This document shows positions 44,025-56,145 of a stretch of 64,000 nucleotides of DNA, piece after piece. The notes under the pieces are model-generated. The model had not been told where the DNA came from and did not search any database. It saw only the letters and a program-made list of their open reading frames with translations. Position 1 is the stretch's first letter. Every line of letters begins with the position of its first letter. Origin of the DNA: Bubalus kerabau (taxonomy: Eukaryota > Chordata > Mammalia > Artiodactyla > Bovidae); contig NC_073642.1 of the NCBI RefSeq assembly GCF_029407905.1, positions 8,184,001-8,248,000 of the forward strand, read 5' to 3'. The translations under genes and the position numbers were made by a program.

Positions 44025-45345
44025 TTCAGTTGAGTTCGGTCGCTCAGTCGTGTCCAACTCTTTGCGACCCCATGGACTGCATCACACCAGGCTTCCCTGT
44101 CCATCACCAACTCCCAGAGCTTGCTCAAACTCGTGTCCATCGAATTGGTGATGCCATCCAACCATCTTATCCTCTGTCGTCCCCTTCTCCTCCTGCCTTC
44201 AATCTTTCCCAGCATCAGGGTCTTTTCCAATGAGTTGGCTCTGATCACATCAGCTGGCCAAAGTATTGGAGCTTCAGCTTTAGCATCAGTCCTTCCAGTG
44301 AATATTCAGGACTGGGTTCCTTTAGGATTGACTGGTTGGATCTCCTTGCAGTCCAAAGCAATCTCAAGAGTATTCTCCAACATCGCAGTTAAAAAGCATC
44401 AATTGTTTGGCCCTCAGCTTTCTTTATAGTCCAACTCTCACATCCATACCTGACTATTGGAAAAATCATAGCTTTGACTATACAAACCCTTGTCAGTAAA
44501 GTAATATTTCTGCTTTTTAATATGCTTTCTAGGTTGGTCATAGTTTTTCTTCCAAGGAGCAAGCTTCTTTTAATTTCATGGCTGCAGTCACCATCTGCAG
44601 TGATTTTGGAGCCCAAGAAAATAAAATCTGTCACTGTTTCCATTGTTTCCCCATCTATTTGCCATGAATGGTATGGAACCCATTCATGTGGGTGATGGGA
44701 CCAGATGCCATGATCTTCGTTTTTTTAATGTTGAGTTTTAAGCCAGCTTTTTCATTCTTCTCTTTCACTTTCATCAAGAGGCTCTTTAGTTTCTCTTCGC
44801 TTTCTGCCATAAGGATGGTGTCATCTGTGTATCTGAGGTTATTGATATTTCTTCTGGCAATCTTGATCCCAGCTTGTGCTTCATCCAGCCAATCCCATGA
44901 TGTATTCTGCATATAAGTTAAATAAGCAGGTGACAATATACAGGCTTGACGTACTTCTTTCCCAATTTGGATCCAGTTTGTTGTTCCATGTCCATTTCTA
45001 ACTGTTGCTTCTTGATCTGCATACAGATTTCTCAGGAGGCAGGTCAGGTGGTCTGGTAGTCCCATTTGTTTAAGAATTTTCCACAGTTTGTTGTGATCCA
45101 CAGAGTCAAAGGCTTTAGCGTAGTCAGTGAAGGAGAAGTAAATGTTTTTCTGGAATTCTCTTGCTTTTTCTATAATCCAGTGGATGTTGGCAATTTGATC
45201 TCTGGTTCCTCTGCCTTTTCTAAATCCAGCTTGAACATCTGGAAGTTCTCTGTTCACATACTGTTGAAGCCTAGCTTGGAGAATTTTGAGCATTAGTTTG
45301 CTAGCGTTGAGAAGAGTGCAATTGTGCGGTAGTTTGACCATTCTT
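44025..45345 (-). mobile_element. BovB LINE, 5'-truncated (about 1.3 kb)
   Basis: The antisense 3' end is at 44025. The longest frame, 44655-45341 (228 codons, minus), holds AGFRKGRGTRDQI, AKAFDSVDHNKLWKI and NNLRYTDDTILMAESEEK. The frame 44389-44643 holds the next part. A short inserted repeat (acccattcatgtg) near 44680-44695 breaks the reading frame. Confidence 0.93.
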
Positions 45346-45387
45346 AAGTAAGTTCTTAAGTAAGGAACTTACGTATGTTAATTCTCC

Positions 45388-45621
45388 CTTCCCTTCTGTG
45401 TGTGCTTAGTCGCTCAGTCATATCCAACTCTTTGCAATCCCATGGACTGTTGCACACAAGGCACCACTGTCCATGGGGATTCCCCAGGCCAGAATACTGG
45501 AGTCAGTTGCCATGCCCTCCTCCAGGGGATCTTCCCAACCTAAGGGTCGAACTCAGGTCTCCTGCATTGCAGGTGGATTCTTTACCATCTGAGCCACCAG
45601 GGAAGTCCCTCTTCCCTTCTG
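45388..45621 (-). mobile_element. Bov-tA SINE with 11-bp target duplication
   Basis: The antisense insert 45399-45610 ends agccaccagggaagtccct. It is flanked by perfect 11-bp repeats cttcccttctg (45388-45398 and 45611-45621). Confidence 0.92.
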
Positions 45622-45805
45622 CTTGATGTTCTATTGGTCTGTACTTAAATTGGTGTATATTTCATCCACAGACAAGAACAAAGAGGAAGATGTTATTGGT
45701 AATACATGTAACTGAAAAAGGGCTCATAACTAGAATCTTTACTGAACTCCTATATGTCAATAAAACAAAGACAAATAACTGAATAGAAATGTGGGCAAGA
45801 GACTT

Positions 45806-45917
45806 TTTTTTCTTGCTGCACCGTGCAGCTTGTGGGATCTTAGTTCCCCGTCCAGGTAGTGAACTACAGCAGTAAAAGTGCCTAGTCCTAACCACTGGAC
45901 TTCCAGGGAACTCCCGG
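45806..45917 (-). mobile_element. CHR-type SINE fragment
   Basis: The antisense text cagcttgtgggatcttag and aaccactggacttccaggg lies within the older L1. Confidence 0.82.
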
Positions 45918-46165
45918 CAATAGCCTTTTCAAAAAAAAGGATACCCACATAGCTATTAAACGTATTAGATGACATTCCTCTCATTAGTCACCAGGGAAAT
46001 AAAAATTAAATTTACAGGACACTACTGCATTTCCACTAACATTGCTAAAATTTTTAAAAGACCCGTAACATCGAGTTGGCAAGTATGTAGTGCTCTCATG
46101 TGTTTGCTCATATGTGGTTGTTTAGAATATATTTGGTGTAGCTACTTTAGAAAATTTTAGCTTTA

Positions 46166-46432
46166 TTACTAAGGGTTTTTTTAATTATTTATTTTTAATT
46201 GAAGGATAATTGCTTTACAGTATTGTGTTGGTTTCTGCCATACATCAACAGGAATCAGCCATAGATATACATATGTCCCCTCCCTCCTGAACCTCCCACC
46301 CCATCCCACCCCTTCCCACCCTTCTAGGCTGTTACCAAGCAGTTTGAGTTCCCTGAGTCACACAGCAAATTCCCATTGGCTGGCTATTTTACATATGGTA
46401 ATATATGTTTCCATGTTACTCTGTCCATACTT
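46166..46432 (-). mobile_element. L1_BT-type 3' fragment
   Basis: The antisense 3' end (attgaaggataattgcttta, ggtttctgccatacatcaac, caaattcccattggctgg) is about 270 bases. Confidence 0.87.
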
Positions 46433-48040
46433 AATACTCTATGACCCAGCAGTATCACTTCCAAACATACACCCAACAGAAATGCAGACATATGTTCACC
46501 AAAAGACATAGCCAAGAACGTCCAGAGCTATGCTATTTGTAACAGCCGAGAATTAGGAAGTTCAGATGTTCATCAGCAGTAGAGTAGATAAGATTGTGAT
46601 CTGTTCATAGAAAGAAAGTGATCAGGATACTCCTATGCTTAATATGATGGGTGACTCCCACAAACATGATATTTATGAAATAAGCAAGACTGAAAAGAAT
46701 TCATACCGTATGATTCCATTTACCTAACAGGAGGAAGAGAGTAGTAACTGGGAGGGCTACCAGTCCAGAATTTCTTCCTGCCCAGAAGTAGGTGTTCTGT
46801 CTTATATTGTAAAACAGGAAATATATACAGATATGAGGACCAAGATCTGATATTTGTTGAGACTTGACTAATGTTATTTGTAATTAATGTTAAGCACTTG
46901 CTACAAAATTGAGTAAATTATCCTCGGACAAAATCCACTGCCTCCTCAATCCTTTCCAAACTAGCAGTACCAAACCTTGTCAGCAGATGGCAGGCCTTGT
47001 ACGCATATGTGCTGAATACCTGCGGAGAATTTAGGTTAATGTTCCAAGATGTCCTCCGAAGTTACTATATTTAAGGGGAGTTGTTTTAAACTTCACTGCT
47101 TCTTTTTGTCCTTACTCTTCACTGTAACATATTCGTTGGAACATACGTCTTTAAACTGCATGGTTTTCGTGAACTTTATTTCTCCACTGAAGTGTGACTC
47201 TTTTGTCCAAACCGATCTGCTTTAGAAAGTAACAGGGCTTTGGTTTTGGATGTTTCTACAGTTATGCTCACAACCACAAGGGCTTTTTTTTTTTTGCCCT
47301 GTCTTGCAAGTGGAAGATCAGGATAATGCCTTAGGCAGCTCTCGCGGGATTTGTGTTTCTCCTAAAAGGGCATCTTTCCATGCATCCTCGTCCTCCTCCT
47401 GCCTCGCCTTTTATGGTGCCCTTCAGGCAAGGCCAGTTCCCTTCTCCTTGAGCCGACAGATAAGGGCTGAGGGTGACGCAGGCTCCGTGCCTCCCATCCC
47501 TGACTGTGGCCTGAAGCGTCATTCCTTCCACCTGCCCTTCTCTGTCCCCGCACTGCTTCATTCGGTGATTATTTCTCAACTTTGGAGAGGGAATCCAAAT
47601 CTTGTGTTCCTGTGTGCACAGTTGTTTTTTCAAATGGGGCCAAGATAGTCACTAGGAAAAGCAAGCAAAGTTTTTCCAGTGTTAAGTATTATTTTCTATC
47701 CTAATTACTGATAGATTCCCCAGACACAGATAATGTCTTTAAACAAGCAGGGATACACGATGTTCATGCACCTGTACACACACACACATCCCTTTTAAAA
47801 TCTTTCTACATGGCATGATAGTGATGGCCTATTGAGACTGCCGCTCTGGAACACGGGGCCTGTCCCTAGCTTTCTCTGCGACTGCGTGATTGGTCGTGTT
47901 CGGAGTCCTCCACAGCTTGCCCAGAGAGCACTTGGCTGGGCCTTGCTTGCTGTGCCGAACTAGCTCTCTAGGGTGCCTGTGATAAGTAGATAGTCCTCAG
48001 AGCATCAGCAGGACACCTCCCTGGTATCTCTAAGGATTGT

Positions 48041-48146
48041 GACATGGTCTATTCGACAGCATGGCCTGAGAGGCAGGTGGCCCTGGGTTCACGTCAGCGT
48101 CCTTCCAGCCCTCCCAGCTGGAGGACCCCGAACAAGTCCCACCCTC
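48041..48146. repeat. MIR-like fragment
   Basis: The text agcatggcctgagaggcagg and ccctgggttcacgtcagc resembles the MIR core, cut by the SINE that follows. Confidence 0.5.
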
Positions 48147-48425
48147 GCCTTTTCTGTTGCTGCTGCTAAGTCGCTTCAGTCGTGTCCAACTCTATGCGGC
48201 CCCATAGACGGCAGCCCACCAGGCTTCCTTGTCCCTGGGATTCTCCAGGCAAGAACACTGGAGTGGGTTGCCATTTCCTTCTCCAATGCATGAAAGTGAA
48301 AAATGAAAGTGAAGTTGCTCAGTCGTGTCTGACCCTTAGCATGGACTGCAGCCTACCAGGCTCTTCTGTCCATGGGATTTTCCAGGCAAGAGTACTGGAG
48401 TGGGGTGCCATTGCCTTTTCTGTTG
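48147..48425 (-). mobile_element. Dimeric Bov-A2 SINE with 13-bp target duplication
   Basis: The antisense dimer (ctgctgctaagtcgcttcag, then gaagttgctcagtcgtgtc) is flanked by perfect 13-bp repeats gccttttctgttg at 48147-48159 and 48413-48425. Confidence 0.93.
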
Positions 48426-48740
48426 AGATGGGACCAATCAGCCTCCCAGAGAGATTCTGTGGTGATAAAATGGACCCTACATTAAAGCATCTGAGTACAT
48501 CATAAGCCTAAAAAAAGTGTCTGTTTTATTGTTGTTATCTAACTGAGCTTTTGCCTTTCTGCCATTTCATCTTGGAAATGGTTTTATTGTAAAGCATGTA
48601 GTACCTACATCACAGAGTAAGATACCGTACTTCAAGACTGCCCCTAGCTTGCAATATTCTTTCCTGTACTTTTTTCTATGACTTGAGAAGGCTGTTTTGT
48701 TTTGTTTGTCTTTGCTCTTATGAAGTGCCTAAGCTAAAAA

Positions 48741-48761
48741 TTATATATATATATATATATC
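48741..48761. repeat. (AT)n microsatellite
   Basis: About ten AT units, followed by a looser atgtgtgtatacat run. Confidence 0.9.
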
Positions 48762-51700
48762 TCAGTATGTAGATATGTGTGTATACATATACATGTGTAT
48801 GTTTTAAGCTCGGGTTTATTTTCTCTTTCTTCGTCTAGATTCATTATAGCCACCAGATTTGGAAAGTGATTCTAACACAAGTTTTCCAAAGAGGCAAGAA
48901 GGTGGGGGTGGGTTCTCCCTTAGCCAGTACTTCCTGAGAGGGGGTAGGAGGTAATGGAGAAAACAGTGGCGAGTAGGAAGTGTGGCCTGTGTCCCTCCCC
49001 ATTCACCTCATTAGAATGATGGAGTCCCACTTAGTTCTACACGCTTCCCTGTAAAGCATTCCCGGGGCTTTTGTTGTGAATGTTTGATGCCTCAGTCATA
49101 GCCTTTGCTTTTACTATCATCCTCACTAAATTAGCCCAGTCAATGGCCTCCAAATCGAGCTTTGCTTCTTCTACTCAGCTTCTGTTATTTAGTTCGTGCC
49201 ATCGCCTGGAGGTCCTTGGTGTCTTAGGTGCACCTCGGTAGGTGTGGTTCTTTAAAGAATCGCTTTCTCTGCACTTATCCTTTGGGCATAAAGGCTCTGA
49301 CAAATGCTCCTGTGCTCCGAACTGCTCCTCCCTTTCCCGCTCCCAGGAAACACCCCACAGCTCTCCAGAGGAGATGTTTGTCCAGTCAAATCCTCCCATG
49401 CAGTGCTGTGTATCCGGAACGCTTTATGCTTAACAAAGAAGGAAATAACTTGGTTTTTCCTGTTATTCTTGGTCATCCCATATCCCCATGATTGAAGACG
49501 ATTTTAGGTTATTTTTTTAATTTGGGAAAGCAGACAACCACATGGCACAGACCACTTTTCTAAACTGGAGTCTACTGCTTTACACCACTGCGTTAGTTTC
49601 TGCTGTGCAGCCACATGTATACACACATCCCCTCATGTTTGGATTTCCTTCCCATTAGACCACCTCAGAGCACCGAGTGAGTTCTCTGCACTGTACAGTC
49701 ATTTCTCACTAGTTCTCTATCTTATACATAGTAGTGTATATGTATCAGTCCCAACCTCCCAATTCATCCCACCCTCCTTTTCCCCTCAATTGGTGTCAAT
49801 ATGATTGTTCTCCATCTCTCTCTATTTCTGCTTTACAGATAGGTTCATATGTACCATTTCTCTGGATAGCACATATATGCACTAATGTACAATATGTCTT
49901 TTTCTAACACTTCACTCCATATGACAGCCTCTAGGTCCATCCATGTCTCTGTAAATGACACAATTTCATTCTGATTTATGGTTGAGTGATTTCACTGTAT
50001 ACATGTACCACATCTTTTTGATCCATTCCTCTGTTAATGGACATTTAGGTTGCTTCCATGTCCTGGCTATTATAAATAATGGTGCGACAAACATTGGGGT
50101 GCATGGATCTGTTTGAATTATGTTTTTATCTGGGTATGTGCCCAGGAATGAGATTGCTAGGTCATATGGTAGTTCTATTTTTAGTTTTTTAAGGAACTTT
50201 CATACTGTTCTCCAAAGTAGTTCTATTAACCTACATTCCCATCCCTTTTCTCCATACCCTCTCCAGCATTTATTGTTTGTAGATTTTTTGATGATAGCTA
50301 TTCTGTCTGGTATAAGGTGATAATTTATTGTAGTTTTGATTTGCATTTCTCTAATAATTAGTGATGTTGAGCATTTCATGTGTTTGTTGGCCACCCATAT
50401 GTCTTCTATGGAAAAATGTCTATTAGTTCTTCTGCCCATTTTTTTATTGTGTTGTTTTGTGTCTTTTTGTTATTGAGCTGCATAAGTTGTTTATATATTT
50501 TGGAGATTAATTCATTGCCAGTTGCTTCATTTGCAAGTATTTTCTCCCATTCTGAGGGTTGTCTTTTTGTTTTATTTATGGTTTCCTTTACTTACAAAAA
50601 CTTACGTTTAATTAGGCCCCATTCGTTTATTTTTGCTTTTGGTTTCATTACTCTAGAAGGTGTATCAAAAGAGATCTTGCTGTGATCTATGTCAAAAAGT
50701 ATTCTGCCTATGTTTCTGTCTAGGAGTTTAATTGTCCAGCCTTACATTTAGGTCTTTAATCCATTTTGAGTTTACTTCTGTGTGATATTAGGGAATGTTC
50801 TCATTTCATTCTTTTACATGTAGCTGTCCAGTTATCCCAGCACAGCTTATTGAAGAAACTGTCTTTTCTCTGTTGTATATTCTTGCCTCTTGTATCATAG
50901 ATTAGGTTACCATCTGTGCATGGGTTTATATCTGAGCTTTCTCTCCTGTTTCATTGATCTATGTTTCTGTTTTTGTGCCAATACCATACTGCAAATGCCT
51001 GTAGATTTGTAGTATAGTCTGAAGTCAGGGAGCCTGATTCCTCCAGCTCTGTTTTTCTTTCTTAAGATTGTTTTTACTATCTGGGGTCTCTTGTGTTCCT
51101 ATAAAAAATTGTAAAATTTTTTGTTCTAATTCTGTGAAAAATGCCATTGGTAATTTGATAGGGATTTCACTGCATCTGTAGATTCTTTGGGTAGTATAGT
51201 CATCTTCATGACATTGATTCTTTCAATCCAAGGACATGGTATGTCTCTCCTTCTATTTGTGTCATCTTTGGTTTATTTCATCAGTATCTTATAGTTTGCT
51301 GAATACAGGTCATTTATCTCCTTAAGTAGGTTTATACCTATGTATTTTTTCTTTGTTGCAATGGTAAGTGAAATTGTTTCTTAATTTTTCTTTCTGACAT
51401 TTTGTTGTTAGTGTATAGAAATGCAAGAGATTTCTGTGTATTTGTACCCTGGAACTCTACTAAATTCTTTGATTAGCTCTACTAGTTTTCTGGGGGCATA
51501 TTTTAGGATTTTCTGTGTATTGTATCATGTCATCTACAAACAATGACAGTTTTATTTTTCTTTTCCAATTTACATTACTTTTATTTCTTTTTCTTCTCTG
51601 ATTGCCAAGGCTAGGCTTTCCAAAACTATGTTGAATAATAGTGGTAAGAATGGGAACCCTTGTCTTGTTCCTGATCTTAGCGGAAGCGCTTTCAGTTTTT

Positions 51701-54700
51701 CACTATTGAGAATGATGTTTGTTGTGGGTTTGTAATATATGATCTTTATTATGTTGAAGTAGGTTCCCTCTATGCCCACTTTCTGGAGAGATTTTATCAT
51801 AAATGGGTGTTGAATTTTGTCAAAAGCTTTTTCTGCATCTATTGAGAGTATCATACAATTTTTATTCTTCAATTTGTTAATATTATGTATCACATTGATT
51901 GATTTACATATATTGAAGAATCCTTGCATCCCTGTGATGAATATGAGTTGATCGTGGTGCATGATCCTTTTAATATGTTGTTGGATTCTGTTTGCTAGTA
52001 TTTGGTTGAGGATTTTTGTGTCTATGTTTATCAGTGATATTGGCCTGTAATTTTTTGTGTGTGGTATCTTAGTCTGGTTTTTGTGCCGGGGGATGGTGGC
52101 CTCATAGAATGAGCTTCAGAGTGTTCCTCCCTCTGCAATTATTTGGAAGAGTTTAAGAAGGACGAGTGTTAGCTTTTCTCTAAATGTTTGATAGAATTTG
52201 CCTGTGAAGGCATCTGTTCCTGGTCTTTTGTTTGTTGGAAGATTTTTAATCATAGTTTCAATTTCATTAGTTGTGATTGGTCTGTTCATATTTTCTATTT
52301 CTTCCTGGTTCAGTGTTGGAAGGTTGTACTTTTCTAACAATTTGTCCGTTTTTCAGGCTTTCCATTTATGTTTATGTTTACTTGTAGTAGTCTCTTGTGA
52401 TCCTTTCTATTTCTGTGGTGTCAGTTGTCACTTCTTTTTTATTTCTAATTTTATTGATTTAAGTCCTCTCTCTTTTTTATAATGAGTCTGGGTAAAATTT
52501 TATCAAGTTCATTTATCTTCTCAAACAGCCAGCTTTTTGTTTCATTAATCTTTACTTTTGTTTTCTTTGTTTCTATTTCATTTATTTCTGCTCTGATCTT
52601 TATGATTTCTTTCCTCCAACTAACTTTGGGTTTTTTCCTTCTTTCTCTAGTTGCTTTAGGTATAAGATTAGATTGTTTATTAGAGATTTTTCTTGTTTCT
52701 TGAGGTGAGGTTGTATTGCTAACTTGCTTCTTAGAACTGTTTTTGCTGCATCCCATAGGTTTTTGGGTCATTGTGCTTTTGTTGTCATTTGTTTCTAGTT
52801 TTTTTTTAATTTCCTCTTTGATTTCTTCAGTGATCACTTGGTTATTGAGTAGCCTGTTGTTTAGCCTTCATGTATTTGTGTTTTTTCAGTTTCTTTTTTT
52901 TCTGTAATTGATTTCTAACTGCAGGGTCATCAAAAAAGGTGCTTAATACAATTTCAATTTTCTTAAACTTACTGAGGCTTGATTTGTGACCTAAGATGTG
53001 ATCTATTCTGGAGAATGTTCCATGTGTACTTGAGATGAAAGTGTATTCTGCTGCTTTCAGATGGAATGTCCTATAAATATCAGTTAAGCCCATATCGTCT
53101 AATGTGTCATTTAAGACTTGTGTTTCCTTATTAATTTTCTGTCTGGATGAATTAGCCACTGGAATAAGTGGGGTGTTAAAGTCCCTCACTATTATTGTGT
53201 TACTGTTGATTTCTGCTTTTATGGCTGTTATCATTTGCCTTATGTATTGAGGTGCTCCTATTTGGGGGCAAAAATGTTTACAATTGTTATATCTCCTTTT
53301 TGAATTGATCCCTTGATTTTTGTGTAGCATCTTTCCTTGTCTCTTGTAATAGTCTTTATTTTGAAGTCTATTTTGTCTAATATGAGTACTGCTACTCCAG
53401 CTTTCTTTGATTTCCATTTGCTTGGAATTTTTTTTTTCCATCCCCTCACTTTCAGTCTGTATATGTCCCTAGGTCTGAAGTGAGTCTCTTGTAGATAGCA
53501 TGTATACAGGTCTTTTTATTTATTCAGCCAATTTATATCTTTTGGTTGTAGCATTAATCCACATTCATTTAAGCTAATTATCAATATGTATGTTCCTATT
53601 ACCATTTTGTTAATTGTTTTGGGTTTGTTTTTGTAGGTATTCTTCTTTTCTTGTGTTTCTCACCTAGAGAATTTCCTTTATCATTTGTTATAAAGCTGGT
53701 TTGTGGTACGGAATTCTCTTAGGTTTTGCTTAAAGCTTTTGATTTCTCTGTCAAATCTTAATGAATAGTTTCTGGTAGAGTAATCTTGGTTGTAGTGTTT
53801 CCCTTTCATCACTTTAAATATATCCTGCCATTCCCTTCTGGCTTGCAGAGTTTCTGCTGAAAAATCAGCTGATAACCTTATAGGGATTCTCTCGTATGTT
53901 ACTTATTGCTTTTTCCTTTCAGCTTTTAATATTCTTTTGTTTTAATTTTTTGTTTGATTAATATATGTCTTGGTGTGTTTCTCCTTGGGTTTACCTGTAT
54001 GGGACTCTCTGCACTTCCTGGACTTAGATGACTATTTAATTTTCTTTGTTAGGGAAGTTTTCCACTATAATCTCTTCAAATATTTTCTCAGTCCCTTTTT
54101 CTTTCTCTTCTTCTAGAACCTCTATAATTTGAATGTTGGTGCTTTTAATGTTGTTCTGAAGGTCTCTAAGACGTCCTCATTTCTTTTCATTCTTTATTCT
54201 GGTCCATGGCAGTTATTTCTGCCATTCTGTCTTCCAGCTCACTAACTGTTCTTCTGCCTCAGATATTCTGCTGTTGATTCTTTCAAGTGTATTTTTTTCA
54301 TTTCAGTTATCATGCCATTAATTACTGATTACTTGTTCTTTAGTTTTTATAGGTTCTTGTTAAACATTTCTTGTGTCTTCTCAATATGTGCCTCCATTCC
54401 ATTTACAAGAATTTGAGTCATCTATATCGTCATCATTGCCTTGAATTCATTTTCAGGTAGATTGTCTATTTCATCTTTATTTACTTCGTTGTGTGGTTTT
54501 TTTTAACCTTGCTTCTTCATCTGCAGAACACTTCTCCGTCATCTCATTTTGTCTAACTTACTATATTTATGGTCTCCTTTCACAGCTTACACAGCCATAG
54601 TTCCTCTTGCTTCTGTTGTCTATGCCCTGGTGGATGAGGTTGGTCCAGGGACTTGTGTAGTCTTCCCGGTGGGAGGACTGGTGCCTGTGCTCTGGTGTGT

Positions 54701-55029
54701 GAAGCTGAGACTTTTCCCTCTGATGAACAGGGCCACATTACGTGGTGTTTGGGGGTGTCTGCAAGCTAAGATGACTTTAGGCAGTATGTCTGATGTTGGG
54801 TAGGTCTGTGATCCCATCTTGCTGGTTGTTTGGCACGAGGTGTCCAGCACTGGAGTCTGCAGGCAGTTGTGTAGAGCCAGGTCTTGGTGTCAACGTGGGT
54901 ACCTCTGGGAGAACACATGCCGATTACTATTCCCTGGGCCCAGGAATTCTCTGGTGGTCCAACATCCTGGACTTAACACACCTACCCAGGCTTGACTCAT
55001 GGTCAGGGAATCAAGAAGCCCACAAGCTG

Positions 55030-55400
55030 TTCAGCATGAAAGAGAAAAAAGAAAAAAGGAAAAGGAAGCAAAGACAAGCCAAACCCAAGACAAATGATAA
55101 AAACAAAACCAAAAAAAAAAAAAAAAAAAAAAATAGAAACAAACAAGGAAAAAAAGAAAAGAAAGAAAAAACCCTGAAAAACAAGAGAACAAGAAACTAA
55201 AAAATGCAAACATCAAGAAAGACTAAACTAACAAAAACAAAAACAGAAAGTGAACTAAAAAAAAAAAATCAAAGAAAACATAAAACAAGCGCACAAAAAC
55301 AATTTTTAAAATGTATTTAAAAATACATTTAAAATACAAATAATAAATAATAAAAACAACTGAACAAAATGACACAAACAGAAAAGAATAATAGTAATAA
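55030..55400. repeat. A-rich low-complexity block in the L1 5'UTR
   Basis: A-rich plus-strand sequence with a run of more than 20 A near 55108-55132 and a taataataat stretch near 55388-55406. The long Lys- or Phe-rich frames here are compositional artefacts. Confidence 0.85.
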
Positions 55401-55419
55401 TAATATTTTCCTGGGGCCT

Positions 55420-55500
55420 CTGCTGTCAGTGGACAGGGACGCCTGGCATGTGCAGTCCATGGGGTCACAAGCGCCAGATACAACCGAGCGGCTGAGCTAC
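55420..55500 (+). repeat. BovB or SINE 3' scrap
   Basis: The text ggacagggacgcctggcatg and gcagtccatggggtcacaag resembles the BovB 3' end. It is short and diverged. Confidence 0.5.
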
Positions 55501-55944
55501 TGTCGGTGTTCTTGCTCCCACACTGAGCCACAGCCAACCCCCGCCTCCCCAGGAGGCCCTTCAATACCTCTGGGTAGATCTCTGGACCCACTGGTGGGCA
55601 CTGTTTCAGCAGCTTAGACTCTGACCTGGCTTAACTCCTTCATGTACTTGCCCCAAAATTCACTGCTGCTAAAGCTAGACCAGTCTCAGTTGTGGGAACA
55701 CTCATTGTCCACTCAGATATTCCACAGATGCAGGATTTACCAAGCAGCTCACAGGGATTGAATCCACAGCTTGTGCAACTGCGTGGAGAGGTTTCTTTTC
55801 CTCCTCTTAGCTGCACCACCCCTGGGGCTCATCTTTGATTTCACCCTTACCTTGGTGTGCGTGGCACCCTCAGGCCCATAGGCAAGAGGGAGCAAAGGCA
55901 GTGACTAATAGGGGCACATTTACTCACTTGGGGGGTGGGGTGCT

Positions 55945-56145
55945 TCCCAGGTGGTGCTAGTGGTAAAGCATCCACCTGCCAGTGCAGGAGATGCAAGAGG
56001 CATAGGTTTGATCCCTGGGTTGGGAAGATACCCTGAAGTAGGGAATCACACACCATTCTAGTATTCTTGCCACAAACAGAGGAGCTTGGTGAGCTGCAGT
56101 CCTGGGGCCACAAAGAGTCAGACCCAGCAGAGTGACACTGTCTGA
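55945..56145 (+). mobile_element. Bov-tA SINE inside the L1 5'UTR
   Basis: The head cttcccaggtggtgctagtgg and body are followed by gagtcagacccagcagagtg. Confidence 0.85.

Larger units (their letters stand above)
45685..46900 (+). mobile_element. Ancient L1 3' region, sense, split twice
   Basis: ORF2-end text appears in order: ctcataactagaatctttac with gaatagaaatgtgggcaag (45685-45805), then ccagggaaataaaaattaaa (45918-46165), then tatgacccagcagtatcac and catcagcagtagagtagata (46433-46900). The gaps are filled by a CHR SINE and an L1_BT tail. Confidence 0.75.

Noticed and set aside
47250..47648. 132-codon frame starting MFLQLCSQPQGLFFF
   Set aside because: It has no recognisable domain, no splice support and low-complexity serine/proline content. 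An equal-length frame exists on the other strand. Random open frame in G+C-richer DNA.
54793..55216. Long Lys-rich (plus) and Phe-rich (minus) frames
   Set aside because: These are produced by the A-rich block of the L1 5'UTR.
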